A stretch of 60,000 bases of DNA from Acanthaster planci (Eukaryota > Echinodermata > Asteroidea > Valvatida > Acanthasteridae), in assembly GCF_001949145.1 (NCBI RefSeq), contig NW_019091403.1, positions 143,650 to 203,649 of the forward strand. Direction: 5' to 3'. The position numbers and the translations under genes are program-made. Below, piece by piece: positions 25,473 to 37,785 of the stretch. Within the stretch, counting starts at the first letter, position 1. Every line of letters begins with the position of its first letter. The notes under the pieces are model-generated. The model was not told the DNA's origin and did not search any database. It saw nothing but the letters and a program-made list of their open reading frames with translations.

Positions 25473-25478
25473 TTTAAT
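25473..25478 (-). other. ATTAAA polyadenylation signal for the intronic NR0B-like exon
   Basis: ATTAAA on the minus strand, 108 bases past the stop codon of the 25586-25950 exon. It is the commonest variant of AATAAA and is correctly placed for a terminal exon. A hexamer this short is weak evidence alone. Confidence 0.35.
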
Positions 25479-25585
25479 TTGATCAATAAACCAATAAATA
25501 ATGATAAATAAATTACATGTACATACTCTTCTTAAGAATGTTGGTGAGAGTCACTTATAAACTGTCTCTGTACGTGACCCAGCTA

Positions 25586-25950
25586 CTACGATTGCACGGC
25601 TTGTTTCTTCGACTCCTCAAGAAGGATCTTCAGTTTGCTTTCCCGGGGGCTGGGCAGGCCGTTCAGACAGTGGGGGCTGGCACAGGCATACGGCGTGCCG
25701 TTGTAGTAACTGTCTGTGAGCAGGCGGTACAGGATGGAGCTCTTGGAGTCTATTTGGGGACAGTGACAGCTGGGGTTGGCGCGGTGGACGGCGGACCACT
25801 GCGTGGTAGTGGCCGCGGCTGCCGCAGCCCGAGCCACCATCTTTGCCTTGCTCTTGGAGGGCTGGACCAAGTTGAGGGGCTGACTGGACTCAGCGTAGGC
25901 CTCGGACATGATGTACATCTCAGGAGGGGGATTCAGTGGTACGCTTCTTC
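25586..25950 (-). CDS. Candidate alternative 3' exon of NR0B encoding a second CxCP-SILYxLL repressor module
   Basis: A GC-rich 121-codon open frame inside the NR0B intron on the same strand. It follows a credible 3' splice site (TTGTGTTTCCTCAG) whose phase (two bases, GA, of a Gly codon) fits the phase-1 donor of NR0B exon 1. Numbered from the splice: PPPEM 8-12, a Lys-rich patch 33-37, six Ala 42-47, SCHCP 61-65, SILYRLL 72-78, two further Cys (90, 95), and LKILLEES 107-114. It ends AVQS then TAG, with ATTAAA about 110 bases on. Residues 61-81 align without gaps to residues 24-44 of NR0B exon 1 with 11 of 21 identities. LYRLL and LKILL are both LXXLL motifs. No good donor in phase with the AF-2 exon is visible, so it reads as a terminal exon. 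Alternatives: a short independent gene starting at Met12 or Met15, or a relic of a partial tandem duplication. Coding status is likely; the splicing partner is inferred. Confidence 0.65.
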
Positions 25951-28900
25951 CTGAGGAAACACAACGAAAATGGACGACCAATTCTGCTCAAGTGCATGTA
26001 CGAGCTGCTGGTGATCCAGTCACACGCTCTCTTCCTCTGTGAACAGAATGGCAACTGTTAGGCTCTTTCAGCTGCAGAGTTAGCCGACAGACTGGCTGGA
26101 AGTTATCCTGGTGTGTTAATGGTTTGTGACAGAATTACTGAATGACGCACTGAAGATTGGCCAGCACACAGGATGCAGGGCACTGTTTCCAAAAGTACAA
26201 AGGCAGAACAAAGCTGGTTAAAAAACAAATCAGTCAGCAAAGGGTCGAACACACTCCCTGGTTAGACGCGGTTCTTCATCTCCCTTGGCACTGACAAGAC
26301 GAGTGACAACACAGTAGAGAAACACTGGCACGACACTGCCCACGTGTACAGCAAGCCCAGCACAAAAGGTATCAGGGCTAGTAAGACAGCATTACCAGAA
26401 CAAGCCCGTCAGCGCAAAGTCCTGGCGAGTAGGACTGGTGGATCGGGTTATGGTGCAATACTTGGTAGTGAGCCAGGTAATAAGCCACGGAATGCATCAC
26501 TGTTATCCAATGAGAGGCTCTGTAACCACGGACGGCTCGGTTCCTCCATATGCATGCCCGGCTGACCTTTTGTGTTTCAGACCGAGGGGGATGGCCTTGA
26601 TGAATTATTCATCAGTTTTCTGGCTGAACTAGATCCACGGATCCACCCATGTGTAACAGGACTTTCAGGGGGAAACTGTTGGCACAATGAAGTGTGTAAA
26701 ACCACAGTGTAATACTTGCTTGACTGAGGCTCCCCATCTGATTGAGTAACCTAATCTCAAGGTGACATTCACCAGAGTCCTAAGTCTTTCCAGCAAAAAT
26801 CCTGGTCATGGGAGATCATTTGCATGATAATCAGAGTCTGGGCCTTGGGGACTGTAACAATTAGGGACACTGTCCAGCCACCACTGTGGGCAGTGCCATT
26901 CATCTCCTGGCTCACCTTGGCAACAAGTCGTCCCTGAAGTCCCCGATTGGCCACCCACGATCGAGGGGGCGGGATTTTTCAGAGAAGCAACTTCCAACTA
27001 TCAGCCAATGGAACGATGAGCCATTTAACTCATTTGACTGAAGGCCACGAAAACTGAATGAATACCTACATGCACACGATGTGCATTGTCTTATCTGCCC
27101 TACAAACAGAAAGGTCTGTGAAATCAGTCTGGTTGGATAAATATGAAATCAAAACCACAAAACTCTTTTTTTTTTAAAAAGAAAGCAAACACAAGGAAAG
27201 AAACATGACAGGAACATGCCAAACACGATTTCTAAAATAACAGCGCATGATGTAACACAGCGGCCACTCTGCACATTCATGAATATTCAGTTGATAAGAC
27301 ATCCCGCTGTTCCCCCCCCCCCTTGGAATGGCTAACATGACTCCATGGGCCTTGTTTGGTCAGCATAATAATGCAAGGGTGTATTATGTAACATTGCCTG
27401 TCAGCTGTGAACAGTGTCCTTGCCACAGAAAACATACATGTACCATCGCCTGCAACATGCCCTACTGGTAATAATGAGATGGCCAGATCCTGGAGTCCTG
27501 GGTAATCAGTCATTAGCAGGGTTAATGATTGTGGTAGTGATCCAAGAGCCTGTGTCATGAGGAGTTATTTGCTCCAATTTTTTTTTTTGGGGGGGGAGGG
27601 ACAAATATTTAACATGGTCAACAAGGCCACATTTCAGATGCAAATAGGTATATCCCAGTAGGAACTAGGAACGACCGACTACTCAGCCAGACGTATGAAA
27701 GAGACTCTGTTACTCTGACATCAAATATCCCCCCGTAAAATTCCTGAAACCAAATACCACGTACGGATCATTTGACATAACAAACACGCAGCATGTGCAT
27801 CAGTCTCTACAGGCCAATTCATACTTGGTGCCAGAGTGAACGTGGTTTTTGTGAAGTCTGATCAAATATTCACAAAGCGGACGTGCAAAGAGGTGAATGC
27901 TTTTCAACTCCGGCAAATGTCGCTGCCAGTGTTTTTTTTTTGGGGGGGGTGATGCCACACTCGCTCTCCGTTTGCGTTCGGCTGCAGGAGAGATCGGTCT
28001 TGAAGCTTTATCCTGCCAACTCTGAAGTCATTCCTCTTGGTCTACAAATTCACTACTTACCCAGTTTCCACGGTTTGTTTAACCACTTCAAGTCTTGATT
28101 TACCTTATGGGAGAGGGTGGGGCTTAGTGATTGAATATTTCAATTTTACTGCAATGCGATGCATGTACATGCAACAATGCATGATAAACATTTCCGGTTA
28201 ACTTCCTCATCAATCGTACATTCACTTGATTGTGTGGTTTTTGTTTGGTTTTGCTGGTACAACTTCCTGTTTCCCAGTTGGTACCACTTGTTGGAACCAT
28301 TTTGGAGGGGGTGGATGTTTAGTTTGCCTGTATTTAACACAGCAATCATCTCTGTTGACTCTTCTCCCCAGAAATGTACACTTTTATGACAACTCCTATA
28401 TGTTCATGCATGTGGTCACTATGATTACAACAAAATTTTTAGAAAGGAAATCAGCACCCATTTCATGTGCCCCTTTTACGTTAAAAGCTTTTTTCTTTTT
28501 TTTAGAAGAAGGAAAACTGATACACATGAGCATGTGCAATATGTTTTTCTTCTCCACTCAGTCAACCATGTCTAAATGGTTGTCTGCTGCCCTCTGTTGG
28601 AATGGTCTGGTTAGGGAAACCTTCCAATCTGCCACATGCACATGAGCCTTAGAAAATCCAAGAAAAGGGAAGAGAAAACCATAGCAAAACTGCACCTCTT
28701 CAAAGAAAAGATAGATAACAAAGACTGCGATGAATGCTCGGCGAATCCAGTTGACATTCCCACCCCCTCTTTTTTCAGAACCATTACTGCTAAAATTCCA
28801 AAACTGTGCCAAGCAAGGAGCAACATGACTTTCCCCTTTCGTTTTCCAGTTTTTCAGGAAGCCAAACGCAACTCCGGTATTTTCCCATCAACAGACCAAA

Positions 28901-31900
28901 TGTTCCCAGTGTAAACAATATCACAGATGGGAGAGCATGTTTTTTTTCCCACTTGGGGGGGGGGACTGTGTGGCAAAAGGATTCAGATTGCTGGCCTTGA
29001 ACCACTGGGTCCAGACTCTTTATTCGTCAGGTTCATGTGATGAAACCTCAGTCATCCAAGGCTGACACAGTTAACAGGAATAGGCCTTGATCTAGTTTCT
29101 CACAAAGCAACCAAAGAAAAAAAGCCTGACTTCTCTGAAACTTCCTGTTCGTGTTTAAATGTAACCTAAAACAAATTTCATCCTGTCAGAGGATTTTTGC
29201 CTGACATATCTTTTTGAGTGTCAGAATTGAACTTTCAACTCAGCATTCCATTTTGATAGTTTTCAAAAAAGATTGAGTTAAACTTTTCAAAAATGACTGT
29301 CTTGTTGGGAAACCAGGAGCGTGAATTTCAATTGAAATATCTTGGTATGTCACAGCACAAACAAAACAATTTGGTGTAGAGGAATGGTCTCAACACAAAT
29401 TCTCGATACCTGGTTTAGATGTTGAAACGATAGAATGGAGTTTAGGAGAAGATGGCACTGCCCCAGATGCATTTACACAAACAGTGAAGTTGGATAAGGA
29501 TAAAACAAGTCACAGTTACTACTGTATAAAGATGGGGTAAATAGCGCCCTCAGTGAGGCAGGCACAGACTGAATGAGTTTTGTTTTTTACAGTTTTCCCA
29601 CTACACAGGAATTCAGTTTTCTGTCAGCATTCAAGACTGTCGGTCACGCAGGTTACTCGCTCATTTTAACACGACAGATTCTTGTTATTCGTTTATTAAG
29701 TCAGGGTCTACGAGGTGCAGAAGGCTGGGCCAGCTTAAGGTGCATGCTGATTGGCCTTGTCGGGTTTAACGGTTTAATTCCCGGTTTCCTGACGCTTGGG
29801 TGTCGGAGTTGGAGGCGTGGGGGAAGGGGGGGGTTGCTCACAAGGAAAGCCCCCCCCCCGTTTCCCTCTCGTGCTTTTTACACCTCGATTCCAAATTAGC
29901 TGTGGCAACATGGCAGGAGATATCAGTTTGGAGAGGTAGGGAACTAGGCAACGGCAAGAAACTATAAATGACCGAAGGCAACAACAGCTCTGCCAGTGAA
30001 GCGAGACTTTTTTCCAGTGGGGTATTATTATGAGGTTACCAGAACAATGTATGGTACGCTGTACGTGACAGTAACTTCCGTTTGCAAAATATTTCAAGCT
30101 CTGATGATTGTTTCTGCAACTGGAATTGTGGAGGCACGCATGCACAAAGGACTCTCACAACAAGGGGTACTTGTGAACAGAAGATCATCGACTGCTCCAT
30201 TACAGAATACTCCCCATAGGCCTACAGTTTGAAGAATTCCCCAGAAAGCTCAAATTTACTTGATGAAATTTCATGATTTTATTACATTTATATGTGCATC
30301 ACCGTGTAGCTCTCGATGGCATGCATGAGGTGCCTCAGTAAAAGTTGAGATTCCAATCAACTTAAGAAAACTGAGCTGGACAAAGTAAATTACCTGAGGT
30401 AAAAAAGAAGAAATGTGGCATTTCACAAGAAAGCATCGGGTGATGAACCATCCGCCGTTTTAATCAAATTGCTAAAAAAAAAACCAGCCGTGAATTGCGA
30501 TGGGTGGGAGAAAGACGCGTATAGCAGAGATAGAAAAAAAAAATGACTAACAAGATCTTCGGCCAAGGATACAGCCATGACCGTGAAAAACCTTAGGCTT
30601 AGCGACAAGGGCATCATAAGCCATGACCTTCACACCTCTCGCTTCAAGACGACAACTCAGAAATTTCCGGCTGTTCCGCTGTGGGTCTCGAGACGGGGTG
30701 GAGGAGGTGTTGAAACAGCAGACAGGAAATCCAGTGCCAACCACCAAAAAAAAAAAAAAAAGTGTGTATTTAAAGAAATTTACGTGACTAAGCGGTTGCC
30801 AGCAAACCCCTGCCGACGATCCCATCACGGCCATTTTTTTTATTGTCCGCTCTCACCCGCAGTCACACACATACATGTAGATCAAACGTCATGAATACTT
30901 AACCTATATTCTCCCCAACTGCTTTAAAGGTATGACAAGAGGAATGAAGTGTTGCTTCTGTGACACAAGTAATTGATTAGGTGCATTCTTTGGTGACAGG
31001 ATTGGAGAAAAAAAAAAAAAACAGGAAAAGGAGAGAAGGGGGGAGCCAAAATTCCAACACTTATGACCTTGGTATCAATCCACCATCGGATGCTCAGTAA
31101 TATTTGTCACCAGTGCTTACATGACAACTTCTTCCTGATCTTTAGTTTAGTTACCCCAAGGCTCGTCAGTTGGGTGGGTGCATAGAAAAGTCCTTTGAAA
31201 TGCAATCACCATGCCAGACAAAAAAAAACCTGTTGACTCATTCTGCTCATCAGCGCTCAGTAATGAAGGTTGCGACATGCGCCGGTTGGCAGAATCCAAG
31301 AATTCTATAAATGGGGACGCTCGCAATTGTGCCAGAAAAAAAAAAAGCCAAAATTCAAGGTAAAATATATGCCTATAATTATCCTCATGAAAAGAAGAAG
31401 AAAAAAAGAACCGGAACCCCAAACATGGATGAAAGTGAGAATCAGTACCCAAGAGGTGTTCACCACTTGCACCTGACCAACACACCTGCTGTAATTACCT
31501 TTGTCCACTTGCACATGGATGCTATTCCCCCCCACAGACCATACAAAAAGAAGTAAAATCTTGAAGGGTTCATGAGATCTGTAGGCTGAGTACAGCATAA
31601 AACACAGAAGGGTGTTACACCTTAGAATACAAGTGTACATCTGTGGGGAGGGGAAGGCAACAAGGAAATGGGTAGAGTGAACCCATGGGTATTCCCAGGC
31701 CGGAATGCTCAGGGAAAGGGCTGAGCATTATCCAACAATATAAGTCATCATACATGTACATGTATCTACATGTACCATTAAGCAAGTTTTTCTAAATTTC
31801 TTTTGTTTGTTTTTTCTTTCTCTTACCACCTACAAATTAGGGCTTCTTGGGGGAAAAAAAATGGGGAGGGGGAGGGAAATTATGAAGATAGAGGAGCACC

Positions 31901-34900
31901 AGTAGATGAGGGTAGGTAATTCCACCTGTTATTCATTGTGTTCTTGGCATTTTGCCGTCAGATTGGTACAAAGGAGCGATGAACAGAAATGGCACTGCTT
32001 AAATAGTCTGGACAGGTGTACAGGTGTGTGAGATGTCATCAGAAACAACATTTATAAAAAGAACTTTGTGGTCCCTTGGGTGAAATGCATAAAAAGGATA
32101 ACATGGGAACAGGTACCATGTACTGACACAGTACAAAATAATCTGAGCCTTTGGGGATTCCCACCCTAGAAACCAACAGTGGCAAGATACAAAATCTTTG
32201 TACATATGTAAAAATGACACGTCACTTGCTGCGAGACTTAAGCCGAAAGCAGGCAACACTGGGAAGGAACTTGACCGAGTTAGTAGAAAGAAGAGCCGTA
32301 CAATAAATGCAATCATCCCAGGGAGACAGGATGAGGTCAAGCACAAGACGAACAGAAATGACAACAATTTGCGACAAAGATCAAGGCTGGTTCGCTAAGT
32401 GAAATTTCCCCCCCACCCAACCGTAGGAGATTGAATTTGAGGGAGGGACAATAATTGGTGGTGACTCGGAGGTATGGTCAAGGTGACCCCCTTTCGGCTT
32501 TTGTTCCTGATGCAGATTAGGAAAGTGGACCGCTTTTAAACACCACGGCGGGAACAATACACTGAGAGGAGATGCATCGCCTAAACAGAGGAATGTGGGG
32601 CAGGCGGCAAGTGGGAAAAACAACAATAATAATGCAGAAAAAAATATGGACTGAAATGAAGAGACAGAAAAATAAAAGACAGGAGAAAAAAAATGGTCTC
32701 ATTTCCTTCAAGGCAAGGCAAATCAAATTTACCCGTCGTCCCAATCTCATTTCTCCCGTCTGTTTGAAAGAAAACTGTTTGACAACAGAGAGAGATACAC
32801 ATGTATCGCTTTTTAATTCTGGATGGAAGTCGCCTTGGGAACGCCGCAACGAAGGCAAACCAGTCTGGGCTGTCAAGGGGAAGGACTTGGGAGGTCGCCT
32901 GGAGAATTTTCCACAACTGTTCATTTTGCGGCCATTGTTAGTCTACAAGGACGCATGGCAGCAAGATGAACCACTCTTTATTGATATATGCTTGCCTCTC
33001 GAACGCACAGCCAAGCGGACCGAGAAAATGTTACTGACAACAAGAATCGGGCTAATAAATTAATTCAAGTCATCAGTATCAAATGTGGGTCAGAGAAAGA
33101 TCTAAAATATTTATTTTTTTTCTGAGGCAGGAATAATGGAGGGGGGAGTGGAGGTCCTTGAGGAGGCCTTTAAAATTTCATTAGAAAAGTGCAATGATCG
33201 AGATCACATGTATTAAAAGGTGGTGAGAGGAGGAAAAGCTGTACCGGTACAACAGTTACAGCCAATAATGCCCAATTAAAAATTTAGCCAGGGACATGTA
33301 TTTTGCAGACATGCCTGCATATCGACACCAAAGTGGCAGTCAGTCTCCAGCTCCGGTTTCCCAACATCTTGATTTTCAATCTGCTGTCTGTCAAGAGCGC
33401 CCTCTCTTGTCTCCTCCCTGCACAGAATGACTCCTTTGAAACAGGCTGCTCCTCCTGACAATTCCAAGTCCAACAACATAGAAGGCAATAAACGCTGGCA
33501 TGATATTCAAGTAATCGATGGAAATAGCAAATGTTTGATTGCTTTTTTCACTTAAAAAAAAACAACCTTTTCACTACTGGCACATGTATCATGTACATGT
33601 GTCTGCATCTTATGCACAAGCATGCTCTCAAGTACATGTAACACTGCAATCAATATCTTGTTCCAATATCTGGTTATTCGGTTACATATTAAAAGAGCAA
33701 TACTAAAATATGATTTGACAATACGGAAAAAACATCTCTAACTAATGCACTGCAATTGTACATACAATGTATGCCTACAGGTGAACACTTTTAGCCTGAC
33801 TGTTTTCCTGAAATGGAAATGGTACAGCCTTACACCTTCTGGTGAGGTGCACGCCGTGTCAGGGTGTCGGCAGGCTGGCAAAGTACCAACCCCTCCCCTT
33901 CCGTCTTTGAGATAACCTGTTCTCTCTCCAACCTCTGGTGTGACCTTGAGAAGTGGGTCACTGGGGGCGTGACTGCTTGGCCAGTAGTGGGTACCAGGCA
34001 ATCCGTGGCATTCCAACACCGAAGGGAAGTCTATTTAGCAGCTGTGTGAGATCGTTACTGCGTTTAATTTGACGACCAAAACAGGCATGTTTAGTTTTGA
34101 AACAAACAAATTGCAGGAGTCAATGTACTCGAGGCAATGGAAAAAAGTTCTACAACTCTATTAAAAAGGACTTTTCTGTTCTTTAAATCAGACTTCTATT
34201 TGTTCTGCATACACTTGAAATTGAAAGATGTTTCCATCGACTGATTACCATCAAACGAGAACAGATGAATTTAGGGCAGAACCTCACTCTGGCTTGTGCA
34301 CAGATGAAGACCTCTTACTGACGAAGTTGTATTCACCCTACTGACTGATTTGACATCTTAACATCAATTCTGCCATTTCCTTTTATTTAGTGACCAGGTT
34401 CAATTTAGCCATGGCTCACTCTTACCTTTTATGTTAAATTTCTGACAATTCCAGCACACAGGGGTGCGAGCAGAGTACCCCCTAAAAAAATAGCTGAAAA
34501 CTGCTTAAATTGCAAGTGTGAAGCATATAGGACGTGGGGTTTACGTGGGGTTTGAGTTTACGTCCGAAAATTGAGAGAAAGCTGGTATAAAATGATGTAC
34601 ATAAAGCACGTAAAACCAGTATGATAATATGTGACACAAGAACTTTGCGCACCCGTGCCAGTCGTCATGAAGCCCTCTATCGGCCATAGCGAAAATTTAC
34701 TATTCTTATTTTAAGCCGTAAATTCACAGTGAAATGTGCGCTACCGCGAGTTATAGTGGTGATTTTAAGTCACTGCTCCCGCTAACGCAGGAACGGCTGT
34801 AACGTATCCCACTGACACATACATGAATATTGATATTTCATTGGCAGCCAATAACAACATGACTGGATGGTTCCAGGATGCTGCTTACACACAAGGCTTG

Positions 34901-35392
34901 CGCTTCGAGCAGCGCCGTGTACATGTATGCCCGTTCAGATATGTAAACGCTGTATGCACGTGTATGTGTACATGTATAATAGATGCAGTCGCGTGCATTG
35001 CAGCGCTCCAGTGCTGTTTGGTGTCCGAAAAAGGACGTGCAAAGTTAGGCCTGGCCCTCGTGTGGGGTCTGTAGAAAAAGGGGAAACATCGGCGCTTGTG
35101 CAGGGAAGAAAAATGAGGAAAATCTTACCCTTTGATGACAAAAAAGTGGAAATGAAATTCGACACTCAACAAAACAGCGGAAATTCCCTAAAAAACAGAG
35201 ATTTCACAGCCCTGAGCTCAGCGAAACATGTTACTGATAAATAAAAAAAATTGATTCCACAAAAATCCAACCTTACACATGGGTTGGTCTTGAACCGTTT
35301 TACTGCACCACTTGTACCCTTGAGTGATGGGAATGCCATAAAGTCAAGAAATGGGAGCAAATTGAAGGACTCACTTTTGTCCCACTCCATGC

Positions 35393-35466
35393 GATCGACT
35401 CAAGAATCTCAATGGCAGATGATGATACTCTATGATCGACTCAAGAATCTCAATGGCAGATGATGA
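35393..35466. repeat. Perfect 33-bp direct repeat, period 41
   Basis: The unit starting GATCGACTCAAGAATCTC and ending GATGATGA occurs at 35393-35425 and again, identically, at 35434-35466. A partial third copy (CAATGGCAGATGATG) lies near 35712-35726. Perfect identity suggests recent duplication. Confidence 0.9.
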
Positions 35467-37419
35467 GATTTTCTGGGAATGCTACATTTTGGAGTAGCGT
35501 ACACATCATGTAACAGCTTGGTGGTTGGTAAGGGGGGGGGGTGCCAGTGAAACAGCAATGGAGCAATCTAGGTCAACCTCAAGGCCATCTGGCCCACTGA
35601 CAGCTCACAGCTCTCAGGGCTCTGCTCCAGCGGCCTTGGGTTTGGACAAAAAAGGCCACAACAGTCAGTTTGTCATCTAAAATCTATCCCCTTCTGAGGA
35701 GCTCTGATCCCCAATGGCAGATGATGGCTTTGGCCTTGGCATATTGGCAGTTTTGTGGGGTCGGTTGTTATTTCTAGCCTTGAGTGACACCACGAGCTCC
35801 GAGCTCCGCTGATGCTCATCACTGAGGAGTTGACAATGGCACTCAAGTTGACCAGAAAGCGCAGGAACGGGCTAAAATTTTCGCAGGCTTTGCTTTTCGT
35901 TTGATTTCAGTGTACCTAAACCCCACCAGTTACAACACAAATTCTTAAAATGCCCCAGAAATTAATACTCCTACAAGTAAGGTGCCTAAATACAAAACTG
36001 CAGACAAAGCAAATCCTTTTCTTTTTTCAATGATCACTCATTTCAGAAACTGGTAGTTATATAAATGATCACGTTTCTGAGGCACATAATGCTGGCAACT
36101 GAAAAAGAGATCGAGAAAGAAATAGAGACAACAGAAACCGACACACAAAATGTTTTTCAGAATAATCTGAAAGTAATCGGGAGAACTAACACGCAGTTTC
36201 CAAACTGAAAAAAAAAACAACAACAAAAAAGGGCATTTGGAGAGTATACATCCATTATGCATCCAGCCTGATGCCAGGAGCTTAACAGAATTACGACTGG
36301 TTTTGGATGAGCAGCTGCCAACAGCTTGACTGTTAATTGTCCAATGAAAAATGATTTTGATAATTCAGGGTCCAGATACCAAAAAAAAAAAAAAAATAAA
36401 AATGAATAACAGAACAATTCCGAGGTTGGTTTCTTAACAGTTTTTTCTTCTATATTTTTCAAAATCCACAGGACCATCCATAGCCATAGAGGGGCCATGG
36501 TCTGTCTGTGACCGAATACAAATTAGGCTCGTTATAAAAATAAATTGGCTACTCCCGAGCCATGCTTGGATAGTTCTTGGCCACCGTCTGCTCATGTTTT
36601 ATCAAAGACAGAAAACCTTGACGGTCGTAGCATGTGATTAGCTAGCGCCTCAATGCCGGAATGACAGACACTTTGGCCAGCCTGCTGAATTGCAGGTTGA
36701 CTGCAAAGGAACGAGTATACAACTGTACCATTCCCTGATATGGACCTTGTCAGTTCACCTTCGTTTAACCTTTGGTGCTGAGAGTTTTCTTCCAACAGCA
36801 GTGTTTGCTAAAAATGGCATTCTTTAGTTGAAAACAGTAGAAGGCTGGTGTTACACGGTGACAGATATATCAGGGTACAAATAATCCTACACAAAGTACA
36901 TTAATGCCAGACTGGAACCCGTCCACACAGACACACAAATGGGGCTTCTACGTACAAATGGCAGGAATCACATGTATTTCCAGAGCCTCCGGGGGACAAT
37001 AGCCCCCGCTATTTCTGTAACACTGCACTGACAGGCACTGACGTCACTGAGCCATGCTGAGCGCGCTCAGATGGTGCCAGCATACGCAAAGAGTGACCAT
37101 GAACCGCCAGCGCCCTGCCGACTGTGCTCTGGGTGCAGGCAAAGTTGAACAGTCAGGGTCGATGCCACTGGGTCAGACTATTCTGTGGGCCGAGGGGTTT
37201 CTGTTCTGTGTTCAGTGACAAAATCCACCCAGAGGGTGTGAAGTTATTTTGGTGAAGTGACTGCATACACTTTCCAGGATGTGTGCAGATCAGATTCCAA
37301 AAACTTGCGGCCTAGAAGAAAATGTCCTGAAATGGATTTTCTTAAAAAAAACCAGAAAAACCAGCTCAATGTGTGGTGAACTGCAATGCACAGACATGAC
37401 AGCCACTCATTCTTTGCAA

Positions 37420-37785
37420 GGCCAAGTCAAGACACAAGTCATTTGGTAACAAGTCCCAACAAAGGACAGAGTCACAAGTTTCTTTTTAGGAGTACAAAGT
37501 ACAAGTCACATCATGAATAATTTGACTAACAGTAATAAGCAATCAGGGCTCAGCATCAACTCACATGTACGAGTTCAGATTTTGGACCGGCGAACTTGAC
37601 TCACTTGATTAAGTACACTTGTACTTGATTGTTCCATTTCCACGCGCACAAGTACCACAGCACAACTGCAGGCAGACAGGGCTGCAAATCTTCTTTTTTT
37701 TTCTAAAGTCCAAGTCAAGTCACAAGTCAAAGCTGGAAGTTGCAAGTCATGTCACAAAAACGGTGACTAGAGTCCAAGTCGCATG
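37420..37785. repeat. Degenerate CAAGTC-rich stretch
   Basis: Eight exact CAAGTC words occur in about 360 bases (near 37423, 37436, 37450, 37502, 37711, 37723, 37743, 37775), plus near-matches and inverse CACTTGA words around 37602. Either a decayed simple repeat or clustered binding sites. Confidence 0.6.

Noticed and set aside
25586-25700. Possibility that the intronic exon is internal and splices on to the AF-2 exon
   Set aside because: The only GT sites before the stop (CC|GTATGC, GCC|GTGCAA) are poor and in the wrong phase for the phase-1 AF-2 exon.
25517-25954. 145-codon plus-strand frame opposite the intronic NR0B-like exon
   Set aside because: Antisense shadow; no motif, while the minus frame carries SCxCP-SILYxLL.
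32572-33063. 163-codon plus-strand open frame in the intron
   Set aside because: Basic, A-rich low-complexity translation; no motif.
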